A DNA stretch of 64,000 bases from Geopsychrobacter electrodiphilus DSM 16401 (GCF_000384395.1 NZ_ARWE01000001.1:2454501-2518500), one strand, 5' to 3'. Counted from the stretch's first letter, positions 16,137-26,057 are shown. Notes: generated by a model from the sequence alone, not told the origin. Made by a program: numbers and translations.

Positions 16137-17431
16137 AGTGCTCTCCATCCGCTGTAGACATCGGCCAGCAGATTTTTCAGCCCGACCTTTTTGCTGGCGA
16201 GTCGCAGCAGCATTTTAGTCATCGACTCTTTCGGTTGGCCATCAATGCGATAGATCTGATCCATCATGCTGCAGACCAGATCGGGGTATTGACTGTAGAT
16301 CCGATCATTGTGGAGCATCTTCGGCGTCCGGCGGTAGAGCTTGAGGTCCTTGATGACATAGCTATCGGCCAACATGGTTCGATAATCGCGCAACACAAAA
16401 CGGGTGAAGTTTTGTTCGCGATGTGCCTTGATTACTGTCTTACCTGCAATCACGCCAGACTGGGTCGCGAGATTGATCCCCTCGAGATTAAGACCGGTAA
16501 CGATACACATCGCCGCGGCATCACCGGCAACCAGAATGCCGTCCGCCTCAATCTGCGGAATCATTTCGAATCCGCCCTCGGGGACCAGATGGGCCGAATA
16601 TTCGAGCAGTTTCCCACCACGCAGCTGTTTGGCCATCTGCGGCTGCTGCATAAACTCATTCAACAGCTCATAAGGGGTCTTCTTCCCCTGGGTGAGGCTG
16701 GAGAGGTGCAGCACCAGACCTAGCGAGAGAGAGTCATAGTTGGTGTACAAAAAGCCGCCGCCACGCACCCCCGAGGTGCAACCGACGATTTCACTGGATG
16801 CACCCTGATCACGGACCAGCCCGAAACGATCATCAATCACCTCTTTCGGCATATCGATCAGGGCCTTGACCCCGACCGCCAGGTGCGAGGGGTTGAACTT
16901 CCCCTGCCGCAGCCCAGCCTTCTTGGCGATAAACGAGAGCACACCGTCGGCGGCAATCACCACCGGTGCCCGGAGCTCGCTGCCGTCGCGCAGCAGGGTA
17001 ACCCCGACGACCTGACCATTCTCTTTGATGACATCGTCAACCGTGGTGCGGTTGTAGAGTTTGGCCCCGGCCTTAACCGCTTCTTCGGCCAGCCAGCGGT
17101 CAAATTTCGGACGCATGACGGTATAACCGTTGTAGGGAGTACGATCAGAGGCCTCGGTATCAAAGTTGACATTAAAACTCGCTTCGCCAGTCATGAACGT
17201 CAGCGACTTCTTGACGATATGTCGCTCCAGCGGAGCCTGGTTCCAGAAATCGGGGAACAGTTCCTCAAGCGCAGTCAGGCGATGCAACACACCACCAAAC
17301 ATATTCTTTTCACCTGGAAACTCGCCACGCTCGAGGAGGGCAACGTCGAGCCCCGCCCGAGCCATGGTCAGTGCCGCCGCAGAACCGGCCGGGCCGGCTC
17401 CGACCACGATGGCGTCGAAGGTGCGTTTCAT
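16133..17431 (-). CDS. FixC-like FAD oxidoreductase (ETF:quinone oxidoreductase type)
   Basis: 432 residues. FAD-binding GAGPAGSAAALTMARAG at the N-terminus, a central DGVLSFIAKKAGLRQG region and a second ATG-type FAD motif GILVAGDAAAMC (about 310) identify the FixC/ETF-QO family. The C-terminus is a FixC-like helical region. Overlapping starts and stops with EtfA and FixX show a single translational unit. It takes electrons from ETF to the quinone pool, and is the likely respiratory outlet of the mft operon. Confidence 0.88.
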   Translation of the reverse strand: MKRTFDAIVVGAGPAGSAAALTMARAGLDVALLERGEFPGEKNMFGGVLHRLTALEELFPDFWNQAPLERHIVKKSLTFMTGEASFNVNFDTEASDRTPYNGYTVMRPKFDRWLAEEAVKAGAKLYNRTTVDDVIKENGQVVGVTLLRDGSELRAPVVIAADGVLSFIAKKAGLRQGKFNPSHLAVGVKALIDMPKEVIDDRFGLVRDQGASSEIVGCTSGVRGGGFLYTNYDSLSLGLVLHLSSLTQGKKTPYELLNEFMQQPQMAKQLRGGKLLEYSAHLVPEGGFEMIPQIEADGILVAGDAAAMCIVTGLNLEGINLATQSGVIAGKTVIKAHREQNFTRFVLRDYRTMLADSYVIKDLKLYRRTPKMLHNDRIYSQYPDLVCSMMDQIYRIDGQPKESMTKMLLRLASKKVGLKNLLADVYSGWRAL

Positions 17432-18456
17432 GCGGCTTCTCCTGTTGCAGTCTTGAGCCGCTCGATCAACAGCGGCAGCACTTCACGCAGATCGGCGACA
17501 AAGGTTTCATCGGAATTGGGAACAATCGGCGCCTTGGCGTCGATATTGACCGCCACCACCCGCCTGGAATCCTTGATCCCGCCGAGATGATGCATCGAGC
17601 CGGAGATCCCCAGCGCCAGGTAGAAACGCGGCGCCACGGTCTTGCCGGTCTGACCGACCATCCGTTCAAAACCGGTGTAGCCGAGATCATAGGCGGGCCT
17701 TGTCACCCCGAGGGAGGCATTCAGCAGACGGGTCAACTCTTCGACCTGGGCGAAACTCTTCGGGTTGCAGCCAAGTCCGGCGCTGACCATGACCTGCGCT
17801 TCCGAGACATCGACCGTCAGCGGATCGGCCGGGATACGTTCAATGATCCGCGTACCCCCGGTCTCCAAATTTACTGCCGGTTGCCAGAGCTCGGTTTTCA
17901 TCTTACCCGTTTGCATACTCGGCAAGACCACGCTGCTCAGCACGCGCGGGTGCACGGTCAAAACCAGCCTGCCGCTGCCGTCCCAAGTTTTTGATTCGGC
18001 GATCTGCTGCCCTAAAATCCGCCGGCTCAAAACCAGCTGGTTGCCATCCACACGAGTGGCGATCGTTTCAGTCAGTAGGGCGGCATCGAGTTCGGCCGCC
18101 AACAGCGGTGCCAGGGCGCCGCCCAGGTCGTTATGCGGCAGCAACAGCAGCGCCGCGCCCTGCGCCCGAGCCGCGGCGGCGATCAATCTCCCCTGCAGTT
18201 CAAGGGAATCTTCCGCGCCTTCCGGCCCGTCGATCAGGGTCAGCTTGTCGACGCCGTAAGGAGCCATGGCTTGCAGCACATCTTCGGGCGCACCGGCAAA
18301 TGAGAGCACCGACCAGTCAGCGGCCAGCGTCCTGGCCAGACGTGAGGCCTCCGACAGAATCCCTTTGCCAAAATCGTCCAGTTCCCCCTGTGGCAGGTCG
18401 ACAAAAACCAGGATTTTAACCTGCTGCCCGGCATGTTGAAGCTTCGCGGTTGACAT
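17428..18456 (-). CDS. Electron-transfer flavoprotein alpha subunit, mycofactocin-associated
   Basis: 342 residues, typical length. N-terminal ETF domain (VKILVFVDLPQGEL), then the C-terminal FAD domain with AGLGCNPKSFAQVEEL, GQTGKTVAPRFYLALGISG and HLGGIKDSRRVVAVNID, the classical ETF alpha signature. Start overlaps the stop of the OYE gene (TGATG). It forms the FAD-containing half of the heterodimer with the 14809 beta subunit. Confidence 0.88.
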   Translation of the reverse strand: MSTAKLQHAGQQVKILVFVDLPQGELDDFGKGILSEASRLARTLAADWSVLSFAGAPEDVLQAMAPYGVDKLTLIDGPEGAEDSLELQGRLIAAAARAQGAALLLLPHNDLGGALAPLLAAELDAALLTETIATRVDGNQLVLSRRILGQQIAESKTWDGSGRLVLTVHPRVLSSVVLPSMQTGKMKTELWQPAVNLETGGTRIIERIPADPLTVDVSEAQVMVSAGLGCNPKSFAQVEELTRLLNASLGVTRPAYDLGYTGFERMVGQTGKTVAPRFYLALGISGSMHHLGGIKDSRRVVAVNIDAKAPIVPNSDETFVADLREVLPLLIERLKTATGEAA

Positions 18457-20417
18457 CAGATGGTCCTCCCTACTTCATGTCCTTCCCAGATCGCCATGTC
18501 GACCTTGCGCGGGGCAACGCAATCGCCGATGCGGTGGAGTTCCTTGACCTTCCCCTTGAGGGCGAAATAGAGATCCTCGTCCGCCGCCTGCCCCATGGCC
18601 AGCACCAGGGTGTCGTAACCGCTCCATTCGTCCCAGACGTTGTTGTAGACGTTGAAGCCCTTGATGGTTTTATTGCCGATCTCGCCAGAAACCTCCATCA
18701 CCGCGATATCCGGGGTGAAGCTGACACCTTTTTGCAGCAGGCGCTGGCGAGTCAGGTAGAGATCCTGGGTCGGTCCGAGTTCGGCGCCGATGAAGAGGCT
18801 GGAACAGATAATGTGGACTGTTTTGCCCTGATCTGCGAGATATTCAGCCGTGGCGGTAGCGCGATGATGACCATCGTAATCGATGAGACAGACCTTCTGC
18901 CCGACTTCGACTTCCTGATTGAGGACCTGCCAGACATTGCACACACCAGGGCCATCACAACCGCCGACCGGATACTGCTTGGGTTTACTCCCAGTGGCAA
19001 TGATCACCGCGTCGGCACCGGAGTTGAGCACCGCTTCAGCTGTGACCTCAACCCCGAGTTCAACCTTGACCCCGGCCTTGTCAACCTGTTCTTTTTCGTT
19101 ACGGATAATTACGCCGAACTCGTCGCGTCCGGCACCCTTCATCGCGGTCAGAACCTGACCACCGAGGGTTTCGCCGCGATCGAAAAGGGTGACGTCGTGC
19201 CCGCGGCGACCGGCCATTTTAGCTGCCCACATGCCGCCAGGACCGCCGCCGATGACCATGACCTTCTTCTTGAGCGGCGCCAGCTTCAGGGTCCCCTCTC
19301 CCCATTTCTTTTCAAGCCCGACCGCCGGGTTCTGCACGCAACCGAGAGAGCGGTTAACGCCCATCCGCCCGATACAGCCCTGGTTGCAGGCAATACAGGA
19401 ACGGATATCCTCAAGACGACCCTCTTCGGCCTTCTTCGGCAAGTAGGGGTCGCAGATCAGGGCGCGACACATGCCGATCATGTCGGCCTGCCCGGCGGCC
19501 AAAACCTTTTCAGCCATGGTCGGATCATTGATACGGCCCGTGCAGAAGACTGGCAGATTGATCTTTTCACGGATGCCGGCGGCGAGCGGGATGGTATAAC
19601 CGAGCGGGGTGTGCATCGAACCTTCAACCAGATAAAGGTTGTAGAAGGTCGCGATGGAGAGGTCGACGAAATCGATCAGGCCACTCACTTCGAACAGGCC
19701 GCAGATCTCCTGCACCTGAGCCAGGTCGAGCCCGCCTGGGATCATCTCGTCGGCGCACATGCGGATGCCGAGGGTAAAGTCGTTGCCGACCGCCTTGCGC
19801 ACCGCGGCGATAAACATCAAAGGCGCCCGCATGCGGTTTTCCAGGCTGCCGCCGAATTCGTCCTGGCGGTGATTGGTCAAGGGTGAAAGGAACTGACGCG
19901 CCAGGCTCGAGTGACCGAACTGCAGCTCGACGCCGTCGAAGCCACCCTGACGCACATGCTCGGCGCTGATGGCGAAGTAGCGGCAGACCTCTTCAATATC
20001 CTCAATCTCCATCGCCTTGGGCGTTTCGCGGAACAGGATATCCGGTACCGGCGAGGGCGCCCAGACCGGCAACCGCGAGATGCTGCCGTCGCACTGCTGC
20101 CCATTGTGATTCAGCTGACAGAACATCTTGGTGTCGTACTGATGCACGTAATCGGTGATCTTCCGAAACCCGGGGATGACCTCGGGGTGGAAGGCCTCAA
20201 CCAGCTTTTCGTAAGCGGTGTCGGTCGGATGGACACTCATCTCTTCGGTGGTTATCAGGCCCGCCCCACCCTTGGCCCGCTCACCCCAGTAGTACATGTG
20301 GCGTTCACTTGGCAGGCAGTTTTCGGCAAAATTGGTCAGATGCGGCTGAAAAGAGATCCGGTTCTTCACGGTTACTTTGCCGAGCTTCTGGGGCGAGAAA
20401 AGATTTTGGAACATCAT
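18456..20417 (-). CDS. Mycofactocin-system FadH/OYE-family oxidoreductase
   Basis: 653 residues in 2,4-dienoyl-CoA reductase layout: an FMN TIM-barrel (about 1-330: NRISFQPHLTN, HNGQQCDG, GGFDGVELQFGHSSLARQFLSP), a [4Fe-4S] cysteine set (CIACNQGCIG then GCVQNP, about 340-360), and a FAD/NAD domain (VMVIGGGPGGMWAAKMAGRRG). It ends in a DCVAPRKVDMAIWEGHEVG FAD contact. OYE-family enzymes recur beside mft genes. The substrate is unknown; transferring electrons between the reduced mycofactocin, ETF and NAD(P) is inference. Confidence 0.88.
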   Translation of the reverse strand: MMFQNLFSPQKLGKVTVKNRISFQPHLTNFAENCLPSERHMYYWGERAKGGAGLITTEEMSVHPTDTAYEKLVEAFHPEVIPGFRKITDYVHQYDTKMFCQLNHNGQQCDGSISRLPVWAPSPVPDILFRETPKAMEIEDIEEVCRYFAISAEHVRQGGFDGVELQFGHSSLARQFLSPLTNHRQDEFGGSLENRMRAPLMFIAAVRKAVGNDFTLGIRMCADEMIPGGLDLAQVQEICGLFEVSGLIDFVDLSIATFYNLYLVEGSMHTPLGYTIPLAAGIREKINLPVFCTGRINDPTMAEKVLAAGQADMIGMCRALICDPYLPKKAEEGRLEDIRSCIACNQGCIGRMGVNRSLGCVQNPAVGLEKKWGEGTLKLAPLKKKVMVIGGGPGGMWAAKMAGRRGHDVTLFDRGETLGGQVLTAMKGAGRDEFGVIIRNEKEQVDKAGVKVELGVEVTAEAVLNSGADAVIIATGSKPKQYPVGGCDGPGVCNVWQVLNQEVEVGQKVCLIDYDGHHRATATAEYLADQGKTVHIICSSLFIGAELGPTQDLYLTRQRLLQKGVSFTPDIAVMEVSGEIGNKTIKGFNVYNNVWDEWSGYDTLVLAMGQAADEDLYFALKGKVKELHRIGDCVAPRKVDMAIWEGHEVGRTI

Positions 20418-20449
20418 GATTTATGGTCTCCTGCTAGATTCCGCCGGAC

Positions 20450-21493
20450 TCAGGCGGCACTCACATCGGCTTTGGCATCAGCAATCGAGGTCACGCAACG
20501 CTCCAGACACTCCGGGTCGCCTCCCTCGATATCGTCTTTTAAATGATAGGCCACCGCCGGACAGCCACCATGGCATTGGTCGAAGCGCTGACAGTCTTCG
20601 CAGGAATGGATACGCAGCCCGCGGAATGAAGCGAAGATTTCCGAGTTATCCCAGATCTCTTTAAAACTGTTTTTACGAAGATTCCCGGCTTCGAAGCGGT
20701 CACTCTGCAGAAAAGCACAGGGGTAAACCATGCCGGTCGGGCTGACGCAACAGGTGAGCTTAGCCGCACCACACAGGTTGAGCCCCAGGCCCTGACGCTC
20801 CTGAGAGGTCAGCGAGAAGAAACTGTCGCCGGTGCGCACGTTCTGGTTTTTGGCCAGCCAGGCGGAAAAGGCCAGCAGCTGAGTCGGGGTCGGGCGCAAC
20901 TCCTGCCAGTTGTCGGCGCCACGTCCCGAGGGGCGAAAGCGGCTGATGCGCAGGGTCACGCCGATGCGGCCGGCCAGATCTTGCAGAGCTTGAATTTCGT
21001 CGGCATTTTCTCTAGTCAAAACGGTATTTATACTGGTCGGGATTTCAGATTTAGCCAACAGCTCCAAAGCTTTGAGGGCAATATTAAAAGTCCCTTTGCC
21101 GCGGATTGCCTCACAGGTGCTCTGCTGGGCGCCGTCGAGGCTGACCTGGATCGCCACCAGTCGATTGCGCGAAAGACGCTCAACCAGTTCCGGCGTGATC
21201 AGGGTACCGTTCGTCGAAATACAGGTCATGATCCCGAGCTCGTGACAGGCATCCAGAATATGTAAAAAATCAGGCCGCATAAAAGGTTCGCCGCCGCCGA
21301 AGTTGATCTGGAAGACCCCTTCGCCGTGCAGCTGCTCAACCAGGGCCAGCGCCTCTTCAGTAGAGAGTTCACCTTCGGCCGGTTCGGCCGAAGATGACAG
21401 GCAGTGCCGACAGCGCAGATTGCAAGCCAGAGTTACTTCCCAGGTAAGGTTGACCGGCGAGCGCAGGCCCTTTTCAACATACTGGTTGCTCAC
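20450..21493 (-). CDS. mftC: Mycofactocin radical SAM maturase MftC
   Basis: 347 residues with C24-X3-C28-X2-C31 (CNLRCRHC), INFGGGEPFMRPDF and a SPASM domain (CGAAKLTCCVSPTG, YPCAFL, CEDCQRFDQCHGGCP, CLERC). MftC decarboxylates the C-terminal tyrosine of MftA and cross-links it to valine. It overlaps mftB by 20 nt and follows mftA, fixing the assignment. The gap to the OYE gene is 32 bp. Confidence 0.93.
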   Translation of the reverse strand: MSNQYVEKGLRSPVNLTWEVTLACNLRCRHCLSSSAEPAEGELSTEEALALVEQLHGEGVFQINFGGGEPFMRPDFLHILDACHELGIMTCISTNGTLITPELVERLSRNRLVAIQVSLDGAQQSTCEAIRGKGTFNIALKALELLAKSEIPTSINTVLTRENADEIQALQDLAGRIGVTLRISRFRPSGRGADNWQELRPTPTQLLAFSAWLAKNQNVRTGDSFFSLTSQERQGLGLNLCGAAKLTCCVSPTGMVYPCAFLQSDRFEAGNLRKNSFKEIWDNSEIFASFRGLRIHSCEDCQRFDQCHGGCPAVAYHLKDDIEGGDPECLERCVTSIADAKADVSAA

Positions 21494-21731
21494 GGAGAAA
21501 CCCCCTTTCGAGTAATTTGGTAATAAAGTTTTGCAGCACGCTCTGCTGCTGTGCGTTCAGTCCTGCCGGAAGCTCATCCTTGCGCCGCTCGGTCTCAAAA
21601 AAATCCGGGGCCAAAAGCTTGCCGGTCGCAGCAAAGAGAAGGCGCGGCCCCCGCGAATCGTAAAACAGGAGGCCGAACCCCTCTTGCCGCACGCGGCAGG
21701 CGGGATGCAGCTTGATGCCTGCCGCAGCCAT
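21474..21731 (-). CDS. mftB: Mycofactocin peptide chaperone MftB
   Basis: 85 residues from MAAAGIKLHP, whose ATG lies 1 nt past the mftA stop (TGAGATG). A PqqD-like RiPP recognition element: RVRQEGFGLLFYDSRGPRLLF, then a C-terminal helix LQNFITKLLERGFL. It delivers the MftA leader to MftC. A longer start inside mftA is possible (MKSSPS) but would overlap the precursor. It overlaps mftC at its 3' end. Confidence 0.88.
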   Translation of the reverse strand: MAAAGIKLHPACRVRQEGFGLLFYDSRGPRLLFAATGKLLAPDFFETERRKDELPAGLNAQQQSVLQNFITKLLERGFLREQPVC

Positions 21732-21732
21732 C

Positions 21733-21852
21733 TCAGTAAACCCCGCAGATACCGTCGATGGCGAGCTCTTCAACCTGGATCTCTTCCAGAATCTGCGGCT
21801 CCTCGTTACAGTTTTCGGTCTCTACAACTTCATTCTCAAATTTCTTTTCCAT
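21733..21852 (-). CDS. mftA: Mycofactocin precursor peptide MftA
   Basis: 39 residues, start MEKKFENE after AAAGGAG. The leader is very acidic with two cysteine-free helices apart from one Cys at 15, and the core is the terminal VEELAIDGICGVY. The IDGxCGVY end is the diagnostic mycofactocin core; the terminal Val-Tyr becomes the redox cofactor after MftC action. Isoleucine replaces the common methionine before Cys. The gene is first in the operon, 63 bp downstream of a perfect sigma-54 promoter. Confidence 0.95.
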   Translation of the reverse strand: MEKKFENEVVETENCNEEPQILEEIQVEELAIDGICGVY

Positions 21853-21914
21853 CTTTTTTCTCCTTTGTGATGTTATCTATACGCAACCACTGTTGCGCTC
21901 TTACCGAAACTTAT

Positions 21915-21930
21915 TGCAACGGCGGTGCCA
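21915..21930 (-). promoter_or_regulatory. Sigma-54 promoter for the mycofactocin operon
   Basis: Minus strand TGGCAC-CGCCG-TTGCA, exact consensus, with the mftA start about 63 nt downstream. No TetR-type MftR gene is in the window, so control differs from mycobacteria. Confidence 0.9.
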
Positions 21931-22067
21931 CAACAGAACGATGGTTTAAGGCCGGATTCCGGGGCTTTAAACCGCCCTGTGGTTTCAGCAGATCTGGACA
22001 TGTGTGGAGGAATTGGACAGAAGGGCGGTTATCAGCACCAGTGGGCGCAAAGAAAGCTGTGGCCTTT

Positions 22068-22093
22068 CTCCCCAGTGAACATTTAATCCCCAC
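22068..22093 (+). promoter_or_regulatory. Shared upstream activator motif (mft copy)
   Basis: CTCCCCAGTG, nine bases, then TCCCCAC, on the plus strand, 138 bp upstream of the mft -24 element. Same motif and same internal spacing as at 10205 and 32619, but in opposite orientation relative to the promoter. A further TTCCCCACGC half-site lies at about 22129. Confidence 0.6.
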
Positions 22094-22204
22094 GCGTGAA
22101 TAGAACTCTGGTTCTTTTTGGGTTGATTTTCCCCACGCAGGGACATAAAAAACTTAAAATTATTTTTCTCGGCACCAGTGGCCGGCCCGAAAGGGAGGAT
22201 TTCA

Positions 22205-22699
22205 ATGCCCAGGATAAATTCGCACTGTTCCTATTGCGGGCAGAAATATGTGGCAAAGGCCCCTTGGCCGCGCCGCTGCCTGGCCTGCGGCAACACCAGT
22301 TACCTGAACCCGCTGCCGGTCGTGGTTATGCTGCTGCCCATGGGGAATGGCCTTGTCGTTATCCGGCGCAACATTGAACCGCAGAAAGGGACCCTGACCT
22401 TCCCCGGCGGTTATCTCGATCTCGGTGAAACCTGGCAACAGGGCGCCTGTCGCGAACTGGAGGAAGAGACGGGGATCGCTATCGGGGCGGAGGAGATCAA
22501 ACTTTATGATGTACAGAACGGCCTGGATCAGACCCTGGTGATCTTCGGCCTGGCACCGCCGCAACCCCTTGAACAGCTCAAACCGTTCAGTTCAGATGAA
22601 ACGCAGGAAGTCGTGCTGATTGAAAGACCGATCGAGTTGGGCTTTTCGATGCACACCGTCGCCATGCAGAAATTCTTCGCAGCAACCGGAGCGAGATAA
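22205..22699 (+). CDS. NUDIX hydrolase with N-terminal zinc ribbon
   Basis: 164 residues; ATG after GGGAGGA. A CxxC...CxxC ribbon (CSYCGQ, CLACGN, about 8-27) precedes the NUDIX box GYLDLGETWQQGACRELEEE (about 64-83), which holds the metal-binding glutamates. The layout resembles NADH pyrophosphatase-like or YjaD-type proteins but is shorter than NudC. Hydrolysis of a nucleoside diphosphate derivative is expected; the substrate is unknown. It is 6 nt ahead of the MFS gene, so cotranscribed. It lies divergent from the mft operon. Confidence 0.85.
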   Translation: MPRINSHCSYCGQKYVAKAPWPRRCLACGNTSYLNPLPVVVMLLPMGNGLVVIRRNIEPQKGTLTFPGGYLDLGETWQQGACRELEEETGIAIGAEEIKLYDVQNGLDQTLVIFGLAPPQPLEQLKPFSSDETQEVVLIERPIELGFSMHTVAMQKFFAATGAR

Positions 22700-22705
22700 A
22701 ACAGC

Positions 22706-23902
22706 ATGTCGAACCTCAACTCCAACGTCAGGAAGCTCTATCTTTTCTCCTTTTTACAGATGAGCCTCTTCCCGATGGCGATCATCACCCTGTTCTGGAA
22801 GGATCAGATCGGCCTCAGCCTCACCCAGATTCTACTCCTGCAGGGGATTTTTTCCGTAGCGATGCTGGTAATGGAATACCCCTCCGGCTACCTGAGCGAC
22901 CGGATCGGTTACCGCGCCGCGCTTAACCTGGCGGCGCTGCTCGGGATTGTCGGCTGGGGACTTTACGCCGTCGCCAGCTCTTTCGCCGGAGTGTTGGCCG
23001 CCGAGATTATCCTCGGCTTCTCGATTTCGTTTATCAGCGGTTCCGACAGCGCACTTTTGTTTGAGACTCTCAAGAAGAGCGGCGCAGAAGAACAGTACGC
23101 CCACCACCAGGGGCGGATGACCGGTCTCGGCCAGATCGGTGAATCATGTGGGGCAATCTTCGCCGGTCTGCTCTACGCAGCCGCGCCTCTCCTCCCCTTT
23201 TTTATCCAGGTTGGTGTCTGGGTGCTGGTGCTGCTGGTGACCCGCAGCCTGGTCGAGCCACCGCGTCAGATAAAAGCCACGGTCAGTCATTTGTCCGAGG
23301 CCTGGCAGTCGACGCGCTATGCGCTGTTTGACAACAAACGCCTGCGTTACCTTATCCTCTTGAACCTGGTGCTGGGACTCGCTTCTTATTATCCGATCTG
23401 GCTGATCCAGCCCTATATGCAGGACAACGCTGTACCCTTGGCCTGGTTCGGTCCGATCTGGGCCGGCGCCAACCTGAGCGTCGCCCTGTTCGCCCTGATC
23501 AGCCGGCGCAGTCAGCTGCGCCTCGGTGATCGTTCCATGGTCGTGGTCTTCGTACTGATGATCGTCGTTGGCTACCTGGGTCTGGGTCTGACTGGAGGTC
23601 TCTTCAGCTTTCTGTTCTATTATCTTTTGACCAGCATGCGCGGCCTGCGCGGTCCGATGCTGCTCAGTCACGCCCAGCAGCAGATCCCCTCCGCCAACCG
23701 TGCCGGCATCCTCTCACTGCAGTCGCTCTGCTTCCGCCTCAGCTTCGTCTGCACCGGACCGCTGATCGGCATGCTCGCCGACAGGGTCGGTGTGCAGCGC
23801 ACCTTCCTGGTGCTCTGCGTCGCGTTTGTGCTGGTATTACCGCCGGTCGTCTGGTTGTTTCTCAGACAACTTAAAAAAAATATGCCGATATATAAAGAAT
23901 GA
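22706..23902 (+). CDS. MFS transporter
   Basis: 398 residues with 12 predicted helices. The MFS signature between helices 2 and 3 is visible (GYLSDRIGYRAALN, about 66-79). The second half repeats the pattern (GMLADRVGVQRTF). Likely substrate unknown; efflux of a small molecule is common for this group. It follows the NUDIX gene directly. The 170 bp after it, up to the kinase gene, holds no recognisable element. Confidence 0.8.
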   Translation: MSNLNSNVRKLYLFSFLQMSLFPMAIITLFWKDQIGLSLTQILLLQGIFSVAMLVMEYPSGYLSDRIGYRAALNLAALLGIVGWGLYAVASSFAGVLAAEIILGFSISFISGSDSALLFETLKKSGAEEQYAHHQGRMTGLGQIGESCGAIFAGLLYAAAPLLPFFIQVGVWVLVLLVTRSLVEPPRQIKATVSHLSEAWQSTRYALFDNKRLRYLILLNLVLGLASYYPIWLIQPYMQDNAVPLAWFGPIWAGANLSVALFALISRRSQLRLGDRSMVVVFVLMIVVGYLGLGLTGGLFSFLFYYLLTSMRGLRGPMLLSHAQQQIPSANRAGILSLQSLCFRLSFVCTGPLIGMLADRVGVQRTFLVLCVAFVLVLPPVVWLFLRQLKKNMPIYKE

Positions 23903-24075
23903 ATCGGCCACCGCGTGCACAGGTTTGGATCAGGCTGTTTTGTCGGCTGACGCAAATTGATCCTCGCCCTGACCGGGCCGGGCTGAGCCAGACAAAATCT
24001 GCGGGTCGAAAGCCCTCTCGACGGCGGCACCTTTTGGGTCAACATGGTTGATGTTCACGCGAACGAACCAGACCC

Positions 24076-26016
24076 TTAGCCCCTGTCTCCCTGCCAGACC
24101 GGCAACAGCACCGTAAACTGCGACCCTTCCCCCAGCTTGCTTTCAAGCCGGATTTCCCCTCCGTAGCGCTTGACGATATTGTAGGTCAGGGCCAGACCGA
24201 GCCCGACCCCCTTACCCACTTCTTTGGTGGTGAAGAAGGGTTCCCAGATCCGTTCAAGGATGTTCGGCGCCATACCGCAACCGGTATCACGGACCAGGAC
24301 TGCGATCATCTCATTATCACGAGGTTCAGTGGTGACCTCGACCAGCCCGGGACCATCAATGGCATGATAGGCGTTGACCAGCAGGTTCATAAAAACCTGA
24401 CGCAGGCCGGAGGGGTCGCCAAGCACCGGAGGGAGGTCGGGACTCATTCTGGTGATCACCTGAATTTTCTGATAGCCAGGAAGATACTTGAGTAGCTCGA
24501 GGATCTCCTCAAGAACAATATTTATCTCGACCTTGACCGGGCCTCCGTCCGACTTGCGTCCGAAGCTGAGCAGATGATCGATGATCCCTTTGCAGCGATA
24601 GGATTCGCGAACGATGACCTCGAGATAACGCGGAAAGTCACTCAGGCGCAGATCCTCTTTCAACTTCGGTTCCTCGCGAAATCGCCGCTGCAGGGCTTCG
24701 GCGAAACCTGCGACCGAGGTCAGGGGATTATTGATTTCGTGGGCGATGCCCGTGGCTAAGACCCCGATACTCGACATCTTTTCTGTCTGGATCAGATGCA
24801 GCTCCTGCTGACGCTTTGCGGTGACATCGCGAAAAAAAACCAGGGCACGGTTATGTTCACCCTGGGCGTCCTTGATCGGTGTGGCTGTGATCTCCAGTTG
24901 GCGGGTCTCCTGTCCTTCACGCTCCAGGGCCAGGCAGCTGTCAACCCTCTCCCCCTTAAGTGCTAATTCAACCGGACAGAGCTGCGGCATATGGTTTTTA
25001 TCGGGGTGAAAGACCTCGGCGCAAAATTTTCCTGGCAGGATCTCCTGTGGAAAGAGCTGGGGGCTGATAAGGTTGTGGTGCTGAATCATCCCGGTGTGGT
25101 CATAAACCGCTATACCATCACCGATCGAATCAAAGATGGCCTGAAGCTCGTTGGTTTTGTTGCGCAGTTCTGATTCGGCCTGTTTGCGCGGGGTGATATC
25201 CTGGGTTGTGCCATAAAGTTTGACAACCTTGCCGGCGCTGTTGACCGAAGCCTCAACAATCGTATAGACCCAGCGCAGAGTACCGTCATCAAATTGCAGG
25301 CGATGTTCGATCTCATAATTTTTGCCGAACTCAGCCCCCCTGCGCAAATGTTCGAGGACGTTGTCACGGTCATCAGGATGGACCACGCGAGAGAAAGCTT
25401 CATCAGTGGTTTCCTCCGGGCGCAGACGCATAATACGCAGCAGCTCCGCGGAGGCACGTACCTCGCTGGTCGCGGGGTCGAAGCTCCAGGACCCGACATG
25501 GGTCATGGCCTGGGCTTTTGCCAGATTGTATTCGCTCTGTGACAACGCCTGCTCGGCGCGTTTCTTTTCACTGATATCGACGAGTACGGCAAGGCACTCC
25601 GTACCGGATTCAGTGACCAACGCTTCAATTCGCACCGACAAAGGGAGAGGACCTTCTTGTGCCAGTTGCAACCGGCAGGTCTCTTTTTTTTGGCTGATAA
25701 AAACTGTTTCGATAAAATCGGCAAAGACGAGGCAATCCTCATAATCCACGAAATGTTCAAACTTCTGACCGATCAATTCGCCGCACTTGAGCCCCAATAG
25801 CGCCGCGCCAGTCTGGTTGGCGGCCCGAATGCCGCCGGCACGATCGAAGGTGAAATAACCGACCGGGGCGAAATCATAGAGGAAGGCGTAGCTGTTGCGC
25901 GAAGCCTCGATCTCCTCGAGGGCACGGCTCAGTTCTGCGACTTTTAACTCCAACGCGATCTGTTCGGCTGGTTTTTTGCGTTGAGTCTTCACCGAAACAT
26001 CCTCTTGAATCTCCAT
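24076..26016 (-). CDS. PAS-domain sensor histidine kinase, orphan
   Basis: About 646 residues from MEIQEDVSV (AAAGG 7 nt upstream; GTG or ATG starts up to 45 nt earlier are possible). Three PAS domains (about 40-150, 165-285, 295-410) precede HisKA ([17 protein letters not shown], His as phospho-site) and HATPase ([36 protein letters not shown]). No transmembrane segment, so cytoplasmic sensing. The third PAS and the kinase core are very like those of the kinase at 35915, including FHP...CPVE cysteines. No response regulator lies beside it. It overlaps the dead glycerol-dehydrogenase end. Confidence 0.9.
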   Translation of the reverse strand: MEIQEDVSVKTQRKKPAEQIALELKVAELSRALEEIEASRNSYAFLYDFAPVGYFTFDRAGGIRAANQTGAALLGLKCGELIGQKFEHFVDYEDCLVFADFIETVFISQKKETCRLQLAQEGPLPLSVRIEALVTESGTECLAVLVDISEKKRAEQALSQSEYNLAKAQAMTHVGSWSFDPATSEVRASAELLRIMRLRPEETTDEAFSRVVHPDDRDNVLEHLRRGAEFGKNYEIEHRLQFDDGTLRWVYTIVEASVNSAGKVVKLYGTTQDITPRKQAESELRNKTNELQAIFDSIGDGIAVYDHTGMIQHHNLISPQLFPQEILPGKFCAEVFHPDKNHMPQLCPVELALKGERVDSCLALEREGQETRQLEITATPIKDAQGEHNRALVFFRDVTAKRQQELHLIQTEKMSSIGVLATGIAHEINNPLTSVAGFAEALQRRFREEPKLKEDLRLSDFPRYLEVIVRESYRCKGIIDHLLSFGRKSDGGPVKVEINIVLEEILELLKYLPGYQKIQVITRMSPDLPPVLGDPSGLRQVFMNLLVNAYHAIDGPGLVEVTTEPRDNEMIAVLVRDTGCGMAPNILERIWEPFFTTKEVGKGVGLGLALTYNIVKRYGGEIRLESKLGEGSQFTVLLPVWQGDRG

Positions 26017-26057
26017 GGGTTTGCCTTTGACTACGACTGGCATGCCAGTAGAAGCTA

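Noticed and set aside
18450-19886. Long plus-strand ORF (478 codons) opposite the OYE gene
   Set aside because: Exact antisense of a clear FMN/FAD enzyme; composition is typical of GC-rich shadow frames, with no motif.
22706-23902. MFS gene as a mycofactocin exporter
   Set aside because: Divergent from the mft operon, paired with a NUDIX gene and without the sigma-54 promoter; no evidence beyond proximity.
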